The position numbers were made by a program, and so were the translations under genes. Below are positions 18,351 through 26,868 of a DNA stretch of 49,752 nucleotides, piece after piece. The notes below the pieces were generated by a model that saw only the letters and a list, made by a program, of their open reading frames with translations, was not told the origin of the DNA and made no database searches. Positions within the stretch are counted from its first letter, which is position 1. Every line of letters starts with the position of its first letter. The DNA lies in NCBI RefSeq assembly GCF_000688255.1, contig NZ_JHYS01000019.1:1-49752 (forward strand), read 5' to 3'. The stretch comes from Simplicispira psychrophila DSM 11588. GTDB lineage: Bacteria > Pseudomonadota > Gammaproteobacteria > Burkholderiales > Burkholderiaceae_C.

Positions 18351-19171
18351 AGAAAAAATTAGGCCATCCCAGCCTCCTCGTCGGCGCGCTGCTGGTGCTG
18401 CTGTTATTCGGCGCGGCCGGCTTGTCGTTTGTTTGGACGCCGTGGTCGCCCTACGAAATGGACTTGGCGCACAAGCTGCAAGCGCCGGGCGCACAGCACT
18501 GGCTGGGCACCGACGCCTTTGGCCGCGACGTCGCTTCGCTGCTGCTGGTCGGGGCGCGCAATACGATTTTGGTCGGCGTGCTTGCGGTCGGCATTGGTTT
18601 GAGCATCGGCACGGCGCTGGGCCTGCTGGCGGCAGCGCGGCGCGGTTGGGTCGAAGAACTGGTGATGCGCCTAGCCGACTTTACCTTTGCCTTTCCGGCG
18701 ATTTTGTCGGCGATCTTGCTGACGGCGGCATTTGGCGCCGGCATTGTCAACGCCATCATTGCCATCGGCATTTTCAATATCCCGACATTTGCGCGGGTGG
18801 CGCGCGCCTCGGCCAATGCGGTGTGGGGGCGCGAATTTATCCTCGCGGCGCGGGCTTGTGGCAAAGGGCGCTGGCGCATCACGCTCGATCATGTGCTGCC
18901 CAACATCGCTTCGGTGCTGATCGTGCAGGCGACGATTCAATTTGCGCTGGCGATATTGGCCGAAGCTGCGCTGTCTTACCTTGGCCTCGGCACGCAGCCG
19001 CCGCAACCGTCATGGGGACGGATGTTGGCTGAAGCGCAAACATTAATGTTTCAAGCGCCGCTGCTGGCGGTGTGGCCGGGCGTGGCGATGGCGCTGGCCG
19101 TGCTCGGCCTGAACCTGCTGGGCGACGGGCTGCGCGACCTGCTCGACCCGCGCTTGTCCCGCTCCCGCTGA
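18347..19171 (+). CDS. Peptide ABC transporter permease (DppC-like)
   Basis: A 274-residue second permease. The first membrane segment (LLVGALLVLLLFGAAGLSFVW) is followed by the DppC motif LGTDAFGRDVASLLLVGARN and an EAA loop with ARVARASANAVWGREFILAARACGKG. The start ATG at 18347 overlaps the TGA of the preceding permease. The C-terminal LSYLGLGTQPPQPSWGRML is typical. It forms the heteromeric pore with the DppB-like protein. Confidence 0.93.
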   Translation: MKKKLGHPSLLVGALLVLLLFGAAGLSFVWTPWSPYEMDLAHKLQAPGAQHWLGTDAFGRDVASLLLVGARNTILVGVLAVGIGLSIGTALGLLAAARRGWVEELVMRLADFTFAFPAILSAILLTAAFGAGIVNAIIAIGIFNIPTFARVARASANAVWGREFILAARACGKGRWRITLDHVLPNIASVLIVQATIQFALAILAEAALSYLGLGTQPPQPSWGRMLAEAQTLMFQAPLLAVWPGVAMALAVLGLNLLGDGLRDLLDPRLSRSR

Positions 19172-19183
19172 ACCGTTAAGCCG

Positions 19184-20194
19184 ATGAAAACCATGCCCCT
19201 GCTCGAAGTCACTGACCTGCACGTCCACCTGCCGACCCGGCGCGGCTGGGCGGCGGTGCTGCGCGGCATCAGCTTTACGCTGGAGTGCGGCGACACGCTG
19301 GGGCTGATTGGCGAATCGGGTAGTGGCAAATCCATGGCCGCGTTGGCGCTGATGGGGCTGCTGCCCGACGGCGCACGCACCAGCGGCAGCCTCCGGCTGA
19401 ACGGCCAAGAGCTGCTCGGCCTGCCGGACAAAGCGCTGTGCCAAATCCGCGGCCAGCGTATCGCCATGGTGTTTCAGGAGCCGATGACGGCGCTGAATCC
19501 GCTGCACCGCATTGGCCACCAAGTCGCCGAGCCGCTGCGCCTGCACCGCGGCTTGTCGGCGCGCGCCGCTAAACAAGAGGCATTGGCACTGCTCGATCGG
19601 GTCGGTATTGCCGATGCGGCGCGGCGCATCGATGCCTATCCGCACCAGTTCTCCGGCGGCCAGCGCCAGCGCATCACCATCGCCATGGCGCTGGCCTGTG
19701 GGCCCGAAGTGCTGATTGCCGACGAGCCAACCACGGCGCTGGACGTGACCTTGCAACAACAAATTCTCGACCTGCTGGCCGAGTTGGTCACAGAGCGCCA
19801 AATGGCGCTGCTGCTGATCTCGCACGACCTGGGCGTGATGGCGCGCCAAGTGCGCCGCCTGCTAGTGATGTACGGCGGCAGCGTGGTCGAGAGCGGGCCG
19901 ACGGCGGAGATTTTTCAGACGCTGGCCCACCCCTACACGCGCGGACTGTGGGCGGCGCGGCCGCGCTGGGGCGTGTCCTACCCACCCGGCCCGCGCCCGC
20001 CACTGCCGACGATTGCCGGCAGCGTGCCCGATTTGCTGGATTTGCCCGCAGGCTGCCCGTTTGCCGGGCGCTGCGCCTTCACGGCGCAGGCTTGCTACAC
20101 CACCGTGCCACCGCCAACGCTGCTGGCCGACGGCCATGTGGTGCGCTGCTTGCGTTTGGATGCTATCGCCGCAATCGATAAAAATAAAAAATAA
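19184..20194 (+). CDS. Peptide ABC transporter ATP-binding protein (DppD-like)
   Basis: A 336-residue ATPase. Walker A GESGSGKS lies near residue 44, the signature FSGGQRQRI near 157, and Walker B VLIADEPTTALDV about 20 residues later. The oligopeptide-type C-terminal domain contains GCPFAGRCAFTAQAC, whose Cys residues may hold an iron-sulfur cluster as in relatives. The last residues (AIDKNKK) run into a dispersed repeat, so the tail may have been altered by it. The start lies 12 nt after the DppC-like gene. Confidence 0.93.
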   Translation: MKTMPLLEVTDLHVHLPTRRGWAAVLRGISFTLECGDTLGLIGESGSGKSMAALALMGLLPDGARTSGSLRLNGQELLGLPDKALCQIRGQRIAMVFQEPMTALNPLHRIGHQVAEPLRLHRGLSARAAKQEALALLDRVGIADAARRIDAYPHQFSGGQRQRITIAMALACGPEVLIADEPTTALDVTLQQQILDLLAELVTERQMALLLISHDLGVMARQVRRLLVMYGGSVVESGPTAEIFQTLAHPYTRGLWAARPRWGVSYPPGPRPPLPTIAGSVPDLLDLPAGCPFAGRCAFTAQACYTTVPPPTLLADGHVVRCLRLDAIAAIDKNKK

Positions 20195-20238
20195 TAGCTA
20201 CTAGCGCACGTATCTAAAGGGCTAGAGGCCGATTTGAC
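20190..20238. repeat. Dispersed palindromic repeat (copy 2)
   Basis: TAATAGCTACTAGCGC, spacer, then GGGCTAGAGGC and CGATTTGA. It lies between the two ATPase genes of the transporter operon and is very close in sequence to the copy at 16889. Confidence 0.75.
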
Positions 20239-20253
20239 TCAAAAACTGCCGCC

Positions 20254-21051
20254 ATGACTGACAACCTCCCCCCACTGCTGCAAGTGACCGACTTGGTGCG
20301 CCACTACCCGGTACCGCGCCAACGCCTGTGGGGCGCGCGCCAAGCGGTGGCGGCGCTGTGCGGCGTCAGCTTGCAAGTGACGGCGGGGCGCAGCTTGGGC
20401 ATCGTCGGCGAATCGGGCTCGGGCAAATCGACACTGGCGCGGCTGGTGATGGCGCTGGACACCCCCACCTCGGGCACGGTTGAAGTGCTGGGGCGCAATC
20501 TGCACGCGCTGCCAGCGGCTGAACTGCGCCGAGCGCGGCGCGATTTTCAGATGGTGTTTCAAGACCCCTACGGCTCGCTCGACCCGCGCCAAAACGTGCT
20601 GACCATCGTCACCGAACCGCTGCAAGCGCAGCGAAAAACGACGCGCACTGAGCAGCAAACCCGCGCCGCTGAAGTGCTGGACCAAGTCGGCCTGCGCCGC
20701 AGCGATTTGGACAAATACCCGCACGAATTTTCTGGCGGCCAGCGCCAGCGCATTGCCCTGGCGCGCGCCCTGATTACCCGCCCGCGCCTCATCGTCGCCG
20801 ACGAGCCAGTCAGCGCGCTGGACGTGTCGGTGCAGGCGCAGGTGCTCAACCTGCTGCAAGACCTGCAGCGCGACTGCGGCATCACCTATTTGCTCATCAG
20901 CCACGATTTGGCGGTGGTCAACCACCTGTGCGACGACGTGGCAGTGCTGTACCAAGGGCGCATCGTCGAACAAGGTGCGCCCGGCCAGCTGTTTACCAAC
21001 GCGCAGCACCCGTACACGCAAGCGCTGGTGGCGGCGGTGCCGCACCTGTGA
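20254..21051 (+). CDS. Peptide ABC transporter ATP-binding protein (DppF-like)
   Basis: A 265-residue second ATPase. Walker A GESGSGKS is near residue 52, Q-loop QMVFQDPYGSLDPR follows, the signature FSGGQRQRIALARAL is near 163, and Walker B is LIVADEPVSALDVSVQ. It is slightly shorter than typical DppF because the C-terminal extension is reduced. It pairs with the DppD-like protein to drive the transporter. Confidence 0.93.
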   Translation: MTDNLPPLLQVTDLVRHYPVPRQRLWGARQAVAALCGVSLQVTAGRSLGIVGESGSGKSTLARLVMALDTPTSGTVEVLGRNLHALPAAELRRARRDFQMVFQDPYGSLDPRQNVLTIVTEPLQAQRKTTRTEQQTRAAEVLDQVGLRRSDLDKYPHEFSGGQRQRIALARALITRPRLIVADEPVSALDVSVQAQVLNLLQDLQRDCGITYLLISHDLAVVNHLCDDVAVLYQGRIVEQGAPGQLFTNAQHPYTQALVAAVPHL

Positions 21052-21101
21052 CGCTGGCTCGCATAGTGTAAAAAGCCATTCACTTTTGGAGAACCCCACC
21101 C

Positions 21102-22592
21102 ATGCTCAACCGCCGCACCCTTCTTGCCACTGGCGCCTTGGTCAGCACCCCGCTGGTCTGGCCCCTGAATGCTTTGGCGCAGAGCAAAAAAGACAGCCTC
21201 ACGCTGGCCATTGCGCTGGAGCCGCCGGGCCTTGACCCCACCGCCAGCGCCGCCTCGTCGATTGGCGAAATCGTGCTCTACAACGTCTTTGAGACGCTGA
21301 CCAAAATCAACGCCGACGGCAGCGTCTCGCCGCTGCTGGCCGAGAGCTGGGAGGTTTCGTCCGACCTCAAGACCACCACGCTGCGGCTGCGCAAAGGGGT
21401 ACGGTTTCACAATGGCGAGCCGTTCAACGCGGCAGCGGTCAAGTTCTCGTTTGACCGTGCCGGCGGCGACAAAAGCACCAACAAAGACAAGCGCACTTTT
21501 GCCAATCTCAAGACGCAGGTGGTGGACGAGCACACCGTGGTCATCCTGAATGAAGAAATTGACCCCGAATTTTTGTTCATGCTCGGCCAAGCCACGGCCA
21601 TCATCGTTGAGCCGAAAAGCGTCGCCACCAATGCCACCAAGCCGGTCGGCACCGGCCCATATACGCTGGCCAAGTGGAGTAAAGGTGCCTCCATCACGCT
21701 GCGCGCTTGGGACGGTTTTCGCCACGCCAGCAGCCTGCGCATTCGCCGCGCCACCTTCCGCTTTATTCCCGACCCGGCCGCCCAAGTGGCCGCGCTGCTG
21801 GCCGGTGACGTAGACGTTTTTCCGCGTGTCACGCCGCGCAGCGTGGCGCAGTTCAAGGCCCATCCGCGCTTTCAGGTACTGGTCAGCGGCTCGCGTGCCA
21901 AGACCATTCTGGCCATTAACAATGCCCGCAAGCCACTGAACGATGTGCGTGTGCGCCGGGCGATTGCCGCCGCCATCGACCGCAAAGCCGTCATCGACGG
22001 CGGCGGCGACGGCTATGGCGTGCCGATTGGCAGCCACTACGTGCCGGGCGCTTTTGGCTATGTCGATACCACCGGCATCAACCCCTATGACGTGGACAAA
22101 GCCAAGCAGCTGCTGGCCGATGCCGGCGTCAAACTGCCACTCACGCTGACCATGACGCTGCCGCCGACACCGTATGCGCGCCAAGGCGGCGAGGTGATTG
22201 CCGCGCAACTGGCCAAGGTCGGCATCATCGCCAAGCTGCAAAACGTCGAATGGGCGCAGTGGCTCAGCGCCACCTATGGCAAGAAGAACTACGACCTGAC
22301 GCTGATCTCGCACGTCGAGCCGTTTGACCTGGGCAACTTTGCCAAGCCGGACTATTACTGGGGCTACCAGTCACCGCAGTTCAACGCGCTGTACGAAAAA
22401 ATCCAGACCACCACCCGCCCCGCCGACCGCGCCCGCCTGCTGGGCGACGCACAACGTTTGCTGGCAGAAGACGCGGCCTGCGCCTTTCTGTACCAACCGC
22501 AATGGATCACGGTAGCCACTAAAAATCTCAAGGGACTGTGGAAAGACATGCCGATATTCGTCAACGATTTGGCGGCCTTGTCTTGGGTTTGA
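21102..22592 (+). CDS. Peptide ABC transporter substrate-binding protein
   Basis: A 496-residue periplasmic binding protein of family 5 (SBP_bac_5). The signal is MLNRRTLLATGALVSTPLVW followed by ALAQ. The twin Arg could be Sec or Tat, although the Tat consensus is weak. Family motifs include VLYNVFETLTKI, FRKGVRFHNGEPFNAAAVKFS (with LRLRKG) and PVGTGPYTLAKW. It delivers peptides, or perhaps another small solute, to the permeases encoded just upstream. It lies directly before putA, which suggests but does not prove a role in amino-acid supply. Confidence 0.93.
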   Translation: MLNRRTLLATGALVSTPLVWPLNALAQSKKDSLTLAIALEPPGLDPTASAASSIGEIVLYNVFETLTKINADGSVSPLLAESWEVSSDLKTTTLRLRKGVRFHNGEPFNAAAVKFSFDRAGGDKSTNKDKRTFANLKTQVVDEHTVVILNEEIDPEFLFMLGQATAIIVEPKSVATNATKPVGTGPYTLAKWSKGASITLRAWDGFRHASSLRIRRATFRFIPDPAAQVAALLAGDVDVFPRVTPRSVAQFKAHPRFQVLVSGSRAKTILAINNARKPLNDVRVRRAIAAAIDRKAVIDGGGDGYGVPIGSHYVPGAFGYVDTTGINPYDVDKAKQLLADAGVKLPLTLTMTLPPTPYARQGGEVIAAQLAKVGIIAKLQNVEWAQWLSATYGKKNYDLTLISHVEPFDLGNFAKPDYYWGYQSPQFNALYEKIQTTTRPADRARLLGDAQRLLAEDAACAFLYQPQWITVATKNLKGLWKDMPIFVNDLAALSWV

Positions 22593-22642
22593 CGCCTGAG
22601 TTAATTTTTTAAAATTAAAGGGTTAACCCTGTTATTGCAAAA

Positions 22643-22693
22643 GTTGCACTATTTATAGAATCGGTTGCACTTAAATTGCCAGAAGGTGCAACC
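22643..22693 (+). promoter_or_regulatory. putA operator-like GTTGCA cluster
   Basis: GTTGCA occurs at 22643-22648 and 22664-22669, and its complement TGCAAC at 22687-22692. The last two extend to a perfect inverted repeat, GGTTGCAC (22663-22670) with GTGCAACC (22686-22693). GTTGCA is the known core bound by the ribbon-helix-helix domain of enterobacterial PutA. Here the third site covers the ribosome-binding region of putA, consistent with self-repression. The transcription start is not located. Confidence 0.65.
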
Positions 22694-22694
22694 C

Positions 22695-25600
22695 ATGTCT
22701 ACCGTCACGCTCGGCCTCAAGGTCGACGAAGCACTGCGCAGCCGCATCAAAGAGGCGGCCACCCAGCAAGGCCGCACGCCCCACTGGCTCATCAAACAAG
22801 CGGTATTGCAGTACGTCGATCAAATTGAACGTGGCTTGTTGCCGCTAGGAACCACCGGTGCAACCGCTGCCGACGAAGGCGACGCCGCCGCGCCCAGCGG
22901 TGATACCGTGGTGCAACCTTTTCTGGATTGGGCGCAAAGCGTATTGCCGCAAACCGAATTGCGCGCCGCCATCACCGCCGCCTGGCACCGCCCCGAGCCG
23001 CAATGCCTGCCGATGCTGATGGCCTTGGCGCACACCACCGATGCGGCGCAGCGCAGTGCCACACAAACGCTGGCTACCCGTTTGGTCGAAGGCTTGCGCA
23101 ATAAAAAAGACACCGGCGGCGTTGAGGCGCTGGTGCAAGAGTTTTCGCTCTCCAGCCAAGAGGGCGTGGCGCTGATGTGCTTGGCCGAAGCGCTGCTGCG
23201 CATCCCCGACAACGCCACACGCGACGCGCTGATCCGCGACAAAATTAGCCATGGCGACTGGCATTCACACTTGGGCAACTCGCCCTCGATGTTTGTCAAC
23301 GCGGCGGTGTGGGGGCTGATGCTGACCGGCAAGCTGACCTCGACCAGCAGCGAAAAAAGCCTGACCACCTCACTGACGCGCCTAATTGGCAAGGGCGGCG
23401 AGCCGCTGATTCGCCAAGGCGTGCACCGCGCCATGAAGTTGATGGGCGAGCAGTTTGTCACCGGGCAAACTATCGCCGAAGCGCTGGCCAACAGCCGCGC
23501 CCTGGAAAAAGCCGGCTTTCGCTACTCCTACGACATGCTGGGTGAAGCCGCCGTGACCGAGCAAGATGCGGCGCGCTATTTGGCCTCTTACGAGCAGGCC
23601 ATCCACGCCATCGGCAAGGCCTCGCACGGGCGCGGCATCCATGAGGGGCCGGGCATTTCGGTCAAGCTGTCGGCGCTGCACCCGCGCTACAGCCGCGCCC
23701 AGCGCGAGCGCGTCATGGACGAATTGCTGCCCCGGTTGCTGCAACTGACGCAACTGGCGCGCCAATACGACATTGGCCTGAACATCGACGCCGAAGAAGC
23801 CGACCGGCTGGAGCTGTCGCTCGACCTGCTGGAGCGCCTGTGTTTTGACCCCAGCTTGCAAGGCTGGAACGGCATCGGTTTTGTGGTGCAGGCGTATCAA
23901 AAGCGCTGCCCGTTTGTCATTGACTACCTGATTGATTTGGCGCGGCGCAGCAGCCACCGGCTGATGATTCGACTGGTCAAAGGCGCGTATTGGGACAGCG
24001 AAATCAAGCGCGCGCAGCTCGACGGTCTGGAGGGCTACCCGGTCTACACGCGCAAGGTCTACACCGACGTGGCGTACCTGGCCTGCGCGCGCAAACTGCT
24101 GGCTGCGCCCGACGCCATCTACCCGCAATTTGCCACGCACAACGCGCAAACCGTTGCCTCCATCTACCAGATGGCGGGCAACAACTACTACAGCGGCCAG
24201 TACGAATTCCAGTGCCTGCACGGCATGGGCGAGCCGCTGTACGAGCAGGTCACCGGCGCCATCAGCGAGGGCAAACTGGCCAGGCCGTGTCGCATTTACG
24301 CCCCGGTCGGCACGCACGAAACGCTGCTGGCCTACTTGGTGCGCCGCCTGTTAGAGAACGGTGCCAACACCTCGTTTGTCAACCGCATTGGCGATGTCAA
24401 CGTGCCGGTGTCTGAGCTGGTGACCGACCCGGTCACCGAAGCCCTGCAAATCCAAGCCCACAGCGGCGAACTGGGCGCACCGCACGCCGGCATTGCCCTG
24501 CCGCGCCAGCTGTTTGCCGACCTGGGCGTGCAGTCGCGGCCCAATTCCTCGGGCCTGAACTTGGCGCACGAGCAGCAATTGGCCTCCTTGGCGGTCGGCC
24601 TGCTGCGCAGCACGCAAACCCTGTACACCGCACCGGTGGCCGAGGCTGGCGCTGCGCCCATCACGTTCGACAACGCCGACGGTTGGCAGCTGGTGCTGAA
24701 TCCGGCAGACACGCGCGACCCCGTGGGCTGGGTGCGCCCAGCTACGGCGCAGGACGTGGAGCAGGCGGTCAGCCGCGCCACCAACACCGCACAAATTTGG
24801 CACGGCACGCCGCCGCAAGAGCGCGCCGCCTGCCTGCAACGCGCCGCCGACCTGCTGGAGCAAGAGACGCAAAACCTGCTCGGCCTGATCGTGCGCGAGG
24901 CCGGCAAGTCGCTGCCCAACGCCATCGCCGAAGTGCGCGAGGCGGTGGACTTCTTGCGCTACTACGCTGCCCAAGTCGCGGCCACGTTTGACAACGCCAC
25001 CCACCGCCCGCTGGGCGTGGTGCTGTGCATCAGCCCGTGGAACTTTCCGCTGGCAATTTTTGCCGGCCAAGTCGCGGCTGCACTGGCCAGCGGCAATTGC
25101 GTGCTGGCCAAACCAGCCGAACAAACCCCGCTGGTCGCCGCGCAGATGGTGAAAATTTTGCACAGTGCTGGCGTACCGACGGGTGCCGTGCAACTGCTGC
25201 CGGGTGACGGCGAAAGCGTCGGCGCGGCGCTGGTAGCGCACCCGCAAGTGGCCGGCGTGCTGTTTACCGGCTCGACCGAAGTCGCGCGCCTGATTGCGCA
25301 CAAGCTGGCGCAGCGCCTGAGCCCGCAGGGCCAGAGCATTCCGCTGATTGCCGAAACCGGCGGGCAAAACGCGCTGGTGGCCGACTCGTCGGCACTGGCC
25401 GAACAACTGGTCGGCGACGTGCTGGCCTCGGCGTTTGATTCGGCGGGTCAGCGCTGCTCGGCGCTGCGCCTGCTGTGCCTGCAAGAAGAAGGCGCTGACC
25501 GCGTCATCGAGATGGTGCGTTTGGCGATGGGCGAGTGGGTCATGGGCAACCCCGACAAGATGCACACCGACATAGGCCCAGTGATTGACGACAACGCCCG

Positions 25601-26741
25601 CGCGCAAATTGAGCAGCACATTGCGCAACTGCAAGCCCAAGGCCAGCGCGTGACGCGCATGGCGCGCGACGAAAGCGCCGGCCAAGGCCATTTCGTCATG
25701 CCGACGATGATTGAAATTGATAGCATCGAGCGCTTGCAGCGTGAGGTGTTTGGCCCGGTTTTGCATGTCTTGCGCTACCGCCGCGAGGATTTGCCGCAGG
25801 TGCTGGACGCCATCAACGCCACCGGCTATGGCCTGACGTTTGGCGTGCACAGCCGCATTGACGAAACCATTACCCAAGTCACGCGCCAAGTGCAGGCCGG
25901 CAATATCTACGTCAACCGCAACGTGATTGGCGCTGTCGTCGGCGTGCAGCCGTTTGGCGGCATGGGCCTGTCGGGCACTGGCCCCAAAGCCGGCGGGCCA
26001 CTGTACCTGTACCGCCTGCTGCAAACCTGCACGGCGCAGGGCAATGCGGCGCTGTCGGCTTTGCCCGCCATGCCGATCAACCGCAGCATTTCCCCAGTGC
26101 CCACGCCCCAGCCGAGCGACATCGCACCGCTGCGCGCGCTGCACAGCCTGATTGCCGCGTTGCAGGGCCAAGCCTTTGCTGCCCTGCCCGGCTGGTACAG
26201 CAGCGGCGATGCCGCGCACACGCTGGCCGCGTGCCAAAGCTATGCGGCGCACAGCGTGCTGGGACAAATCTTCACTCTGCCCGGCCCGACCGGTGAGACC
26301 AACCGCTACCAGTTGCTGCCGCGCGGCGCGGTGTGGGCGCAGCCACACACTGCCGTCGGCCTGCTGCACCAGCTGGCGGCGGCGCTGGCCAGCGGCAACC
26401 CGCTGTGGCTGGCACCGCCCGCCGCCAACAGCCCGGTGGCGCAAGCGCTGGCCGCACTGCCCGCCGAAGTATTGGCCTATGTCGAGCAACGCGACCGCGC
26501 GCAGATTTTGGAGGCCGCACCCTTGGGCGCGCTGCTGTTTGAAGGCGACGGTGACGCATTGCAACGGCTGGCAGCGCAAATGGCGCAGCGCCCCGGTGCG
26601 CTGCTGCGCATCGAAAGCCTGAGCAGCACACAACTGGCCGATGGCACGCTGTACGACGTCAGCGCGCTGCTGCACGAGCAAAGCATCAGCACCAACACGG
26701 CAGCCGCTGGCGGCAATGCACAACTCATGACCATGGGTTAA
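22695..26741 (+). CDS. putA: Trifunctional PutA: repressor, proline dehydrogenase, P5C dehydrogenase
   Basis: A 1348-residue protein that oxidises proline to glutamate in two steps. Residues 1-45 (STVTLGLKVDEALRSRIKEAATQQGR) form a ribbon-helix-helix DNA-binding domain. The FAD proline dehydrogenase barrel spans about 200-570 and includes YAPVGTHETLLAYLVRRLLENGANTSF. The aldehyde dehydrogenase part has Glu887 (AETGGQNALV) and catalytic Cys921 (SAGQRCSALR). A long C-terminal domain follows, as in trifunctional PutAs. The start at 22695 is preferred over a TTG at 22665, because AGAAGG precedes it and the RHH domain begins there. Confidence 0.97.
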   Translation: MSTVTLGLKVDEALRSRIKEAATQQGRTPHWLIKQAVLQYVDQIERGLLPLGTTGATAADEGDAAAPSGDTVVQPFLDWAQSVLPQTELRAAITAAWHRPEPQCLPMLMALAHTTDAAQRSATQTLATRLVEGLRNKKDTGGVEALVQEFSLSSQEGVALMCLAEALLRIPDNATRDALIRDKISHGDWHSHLGNSPSMFVNAAVWGLMLTGKLTSTSSEKSLTTSLTRLIGKGGEPLIRQGVHRAMKLMGEQFVTGQTIAEALANSRALEKAGFRYSYDMLGEAAVTEQDAARYLASYEQAIHAIGKASHGRGIHEGPGISVKLSALHPRYSRAQRERVMDELLPRLLQLTQLARQYDIGLNIDAEEADRLELSLDLLERLCFDPSLQGWNGIGFVVQAYQKRCPFVIDYLIDLARRSSHRLMIRLVKGAYWDSEIKRAQLDGLEGYPVYTRKVYTDVAYLACARKLLAAPDAIYPQFATHNAQTVASIYQMAGNNYYSGQYEFQCLHGMGEPLYEQVTGAISEGKLARPCRIYAPVGTHETLLAYLVRRLLENGANTSFVNRIGDVNVPVSELVTDPVTEALQIQAHSGELGAPHAGIALPRQLFADLGVQSRPNSSGLNLAHEQQLASLAVGLLRSTQTLYTAPVAEAGAAPITFDNADGWQLVLNPADTRDPVGWVRPATAQDVEQAVSRATNTAQIWHGTPPQERAACLQRAADLLEQETQNLLGLIVREAGKSLPNAIAEVREAVDFLRYYAAQVAATFDNATHRPLGVVLCISPWNFPLAIFAGQVAAALASGNCVLAKPAEQTPLVAAQMVKILHSAGVPTGAVQLLPGDGESVGAALVAHPQVAGVLFTGSTEVARLIAHKLAQRLSPQGQSIPLIAETGGQNALVADSSALAEQLVGDVLASAFDSAGQRCSALRLLCLQEEGADRVIEMVRLAMGEWVMGNPDKMHTDIGPVIDDNARAQIEQHIAQLQAQGQRVTRMARDESAGQGHFVMPTMIEIDSIERLQREVFGPVLHVLRYRREDLPQVLDAINATGYGLTFGVHSRIDETITQVTRQVQAGNIYVNRNVIGAVVGVQPFGGMGLSGTGPKAGGPLYLYRLLQTCTAQGNAALSALPAMPINRSISPVPTPQPSDIAPLRALHSLIAALQGQAFAALPGWYSSGDAAHTLAACQSYAAHSVLGQIFTLPGPTGETNRYQLLPRGAVWAQPHTAVGLLHQLAAALASGNPLWLAPPAANSPVAQALAALPAEVLAYVEQRDRAQILEAAPLGALLFEGDGDALQRLAAQMAQRPGALLRIESLSSTQLADGTLYDVSALLHEQSISTNTAAAGGNAQLMTMG

Positions 26742-26805
26742 GCGTTTTCCCCAGCCCGCGTTACTGCTCTACCGCCTCACACTTCCCGTCCGGCAAACCG
26801 GCTCC

Positions 26806-26830
26806 GCGCGCTGCCGACACCGCAGCGCGC
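26806..26830. other. 9-bp stem-loop between putA and putP
   Basis: GCGCGCTGC (26806-26814) and GCAGCGCGC (26822-26830) form a perfect stem with a 7-nt loop. No T-run follows, so it is not a standard terminator. It could affect readthrough from putA into putP. Confidence 0.5.
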
Positions 26831-26868
26831 GCCCGCTTGTCCTCCTCCCACCACCACGAGAGACTTTC

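Noticed and set aside
24351-26723. 790-codon open frame on the minus strand
   Set aside because: It lies wholly inside putA on the opposite strand. The length follows from the high G+C of putA, and the translation is rich in His, Arg and Gln with no motif.
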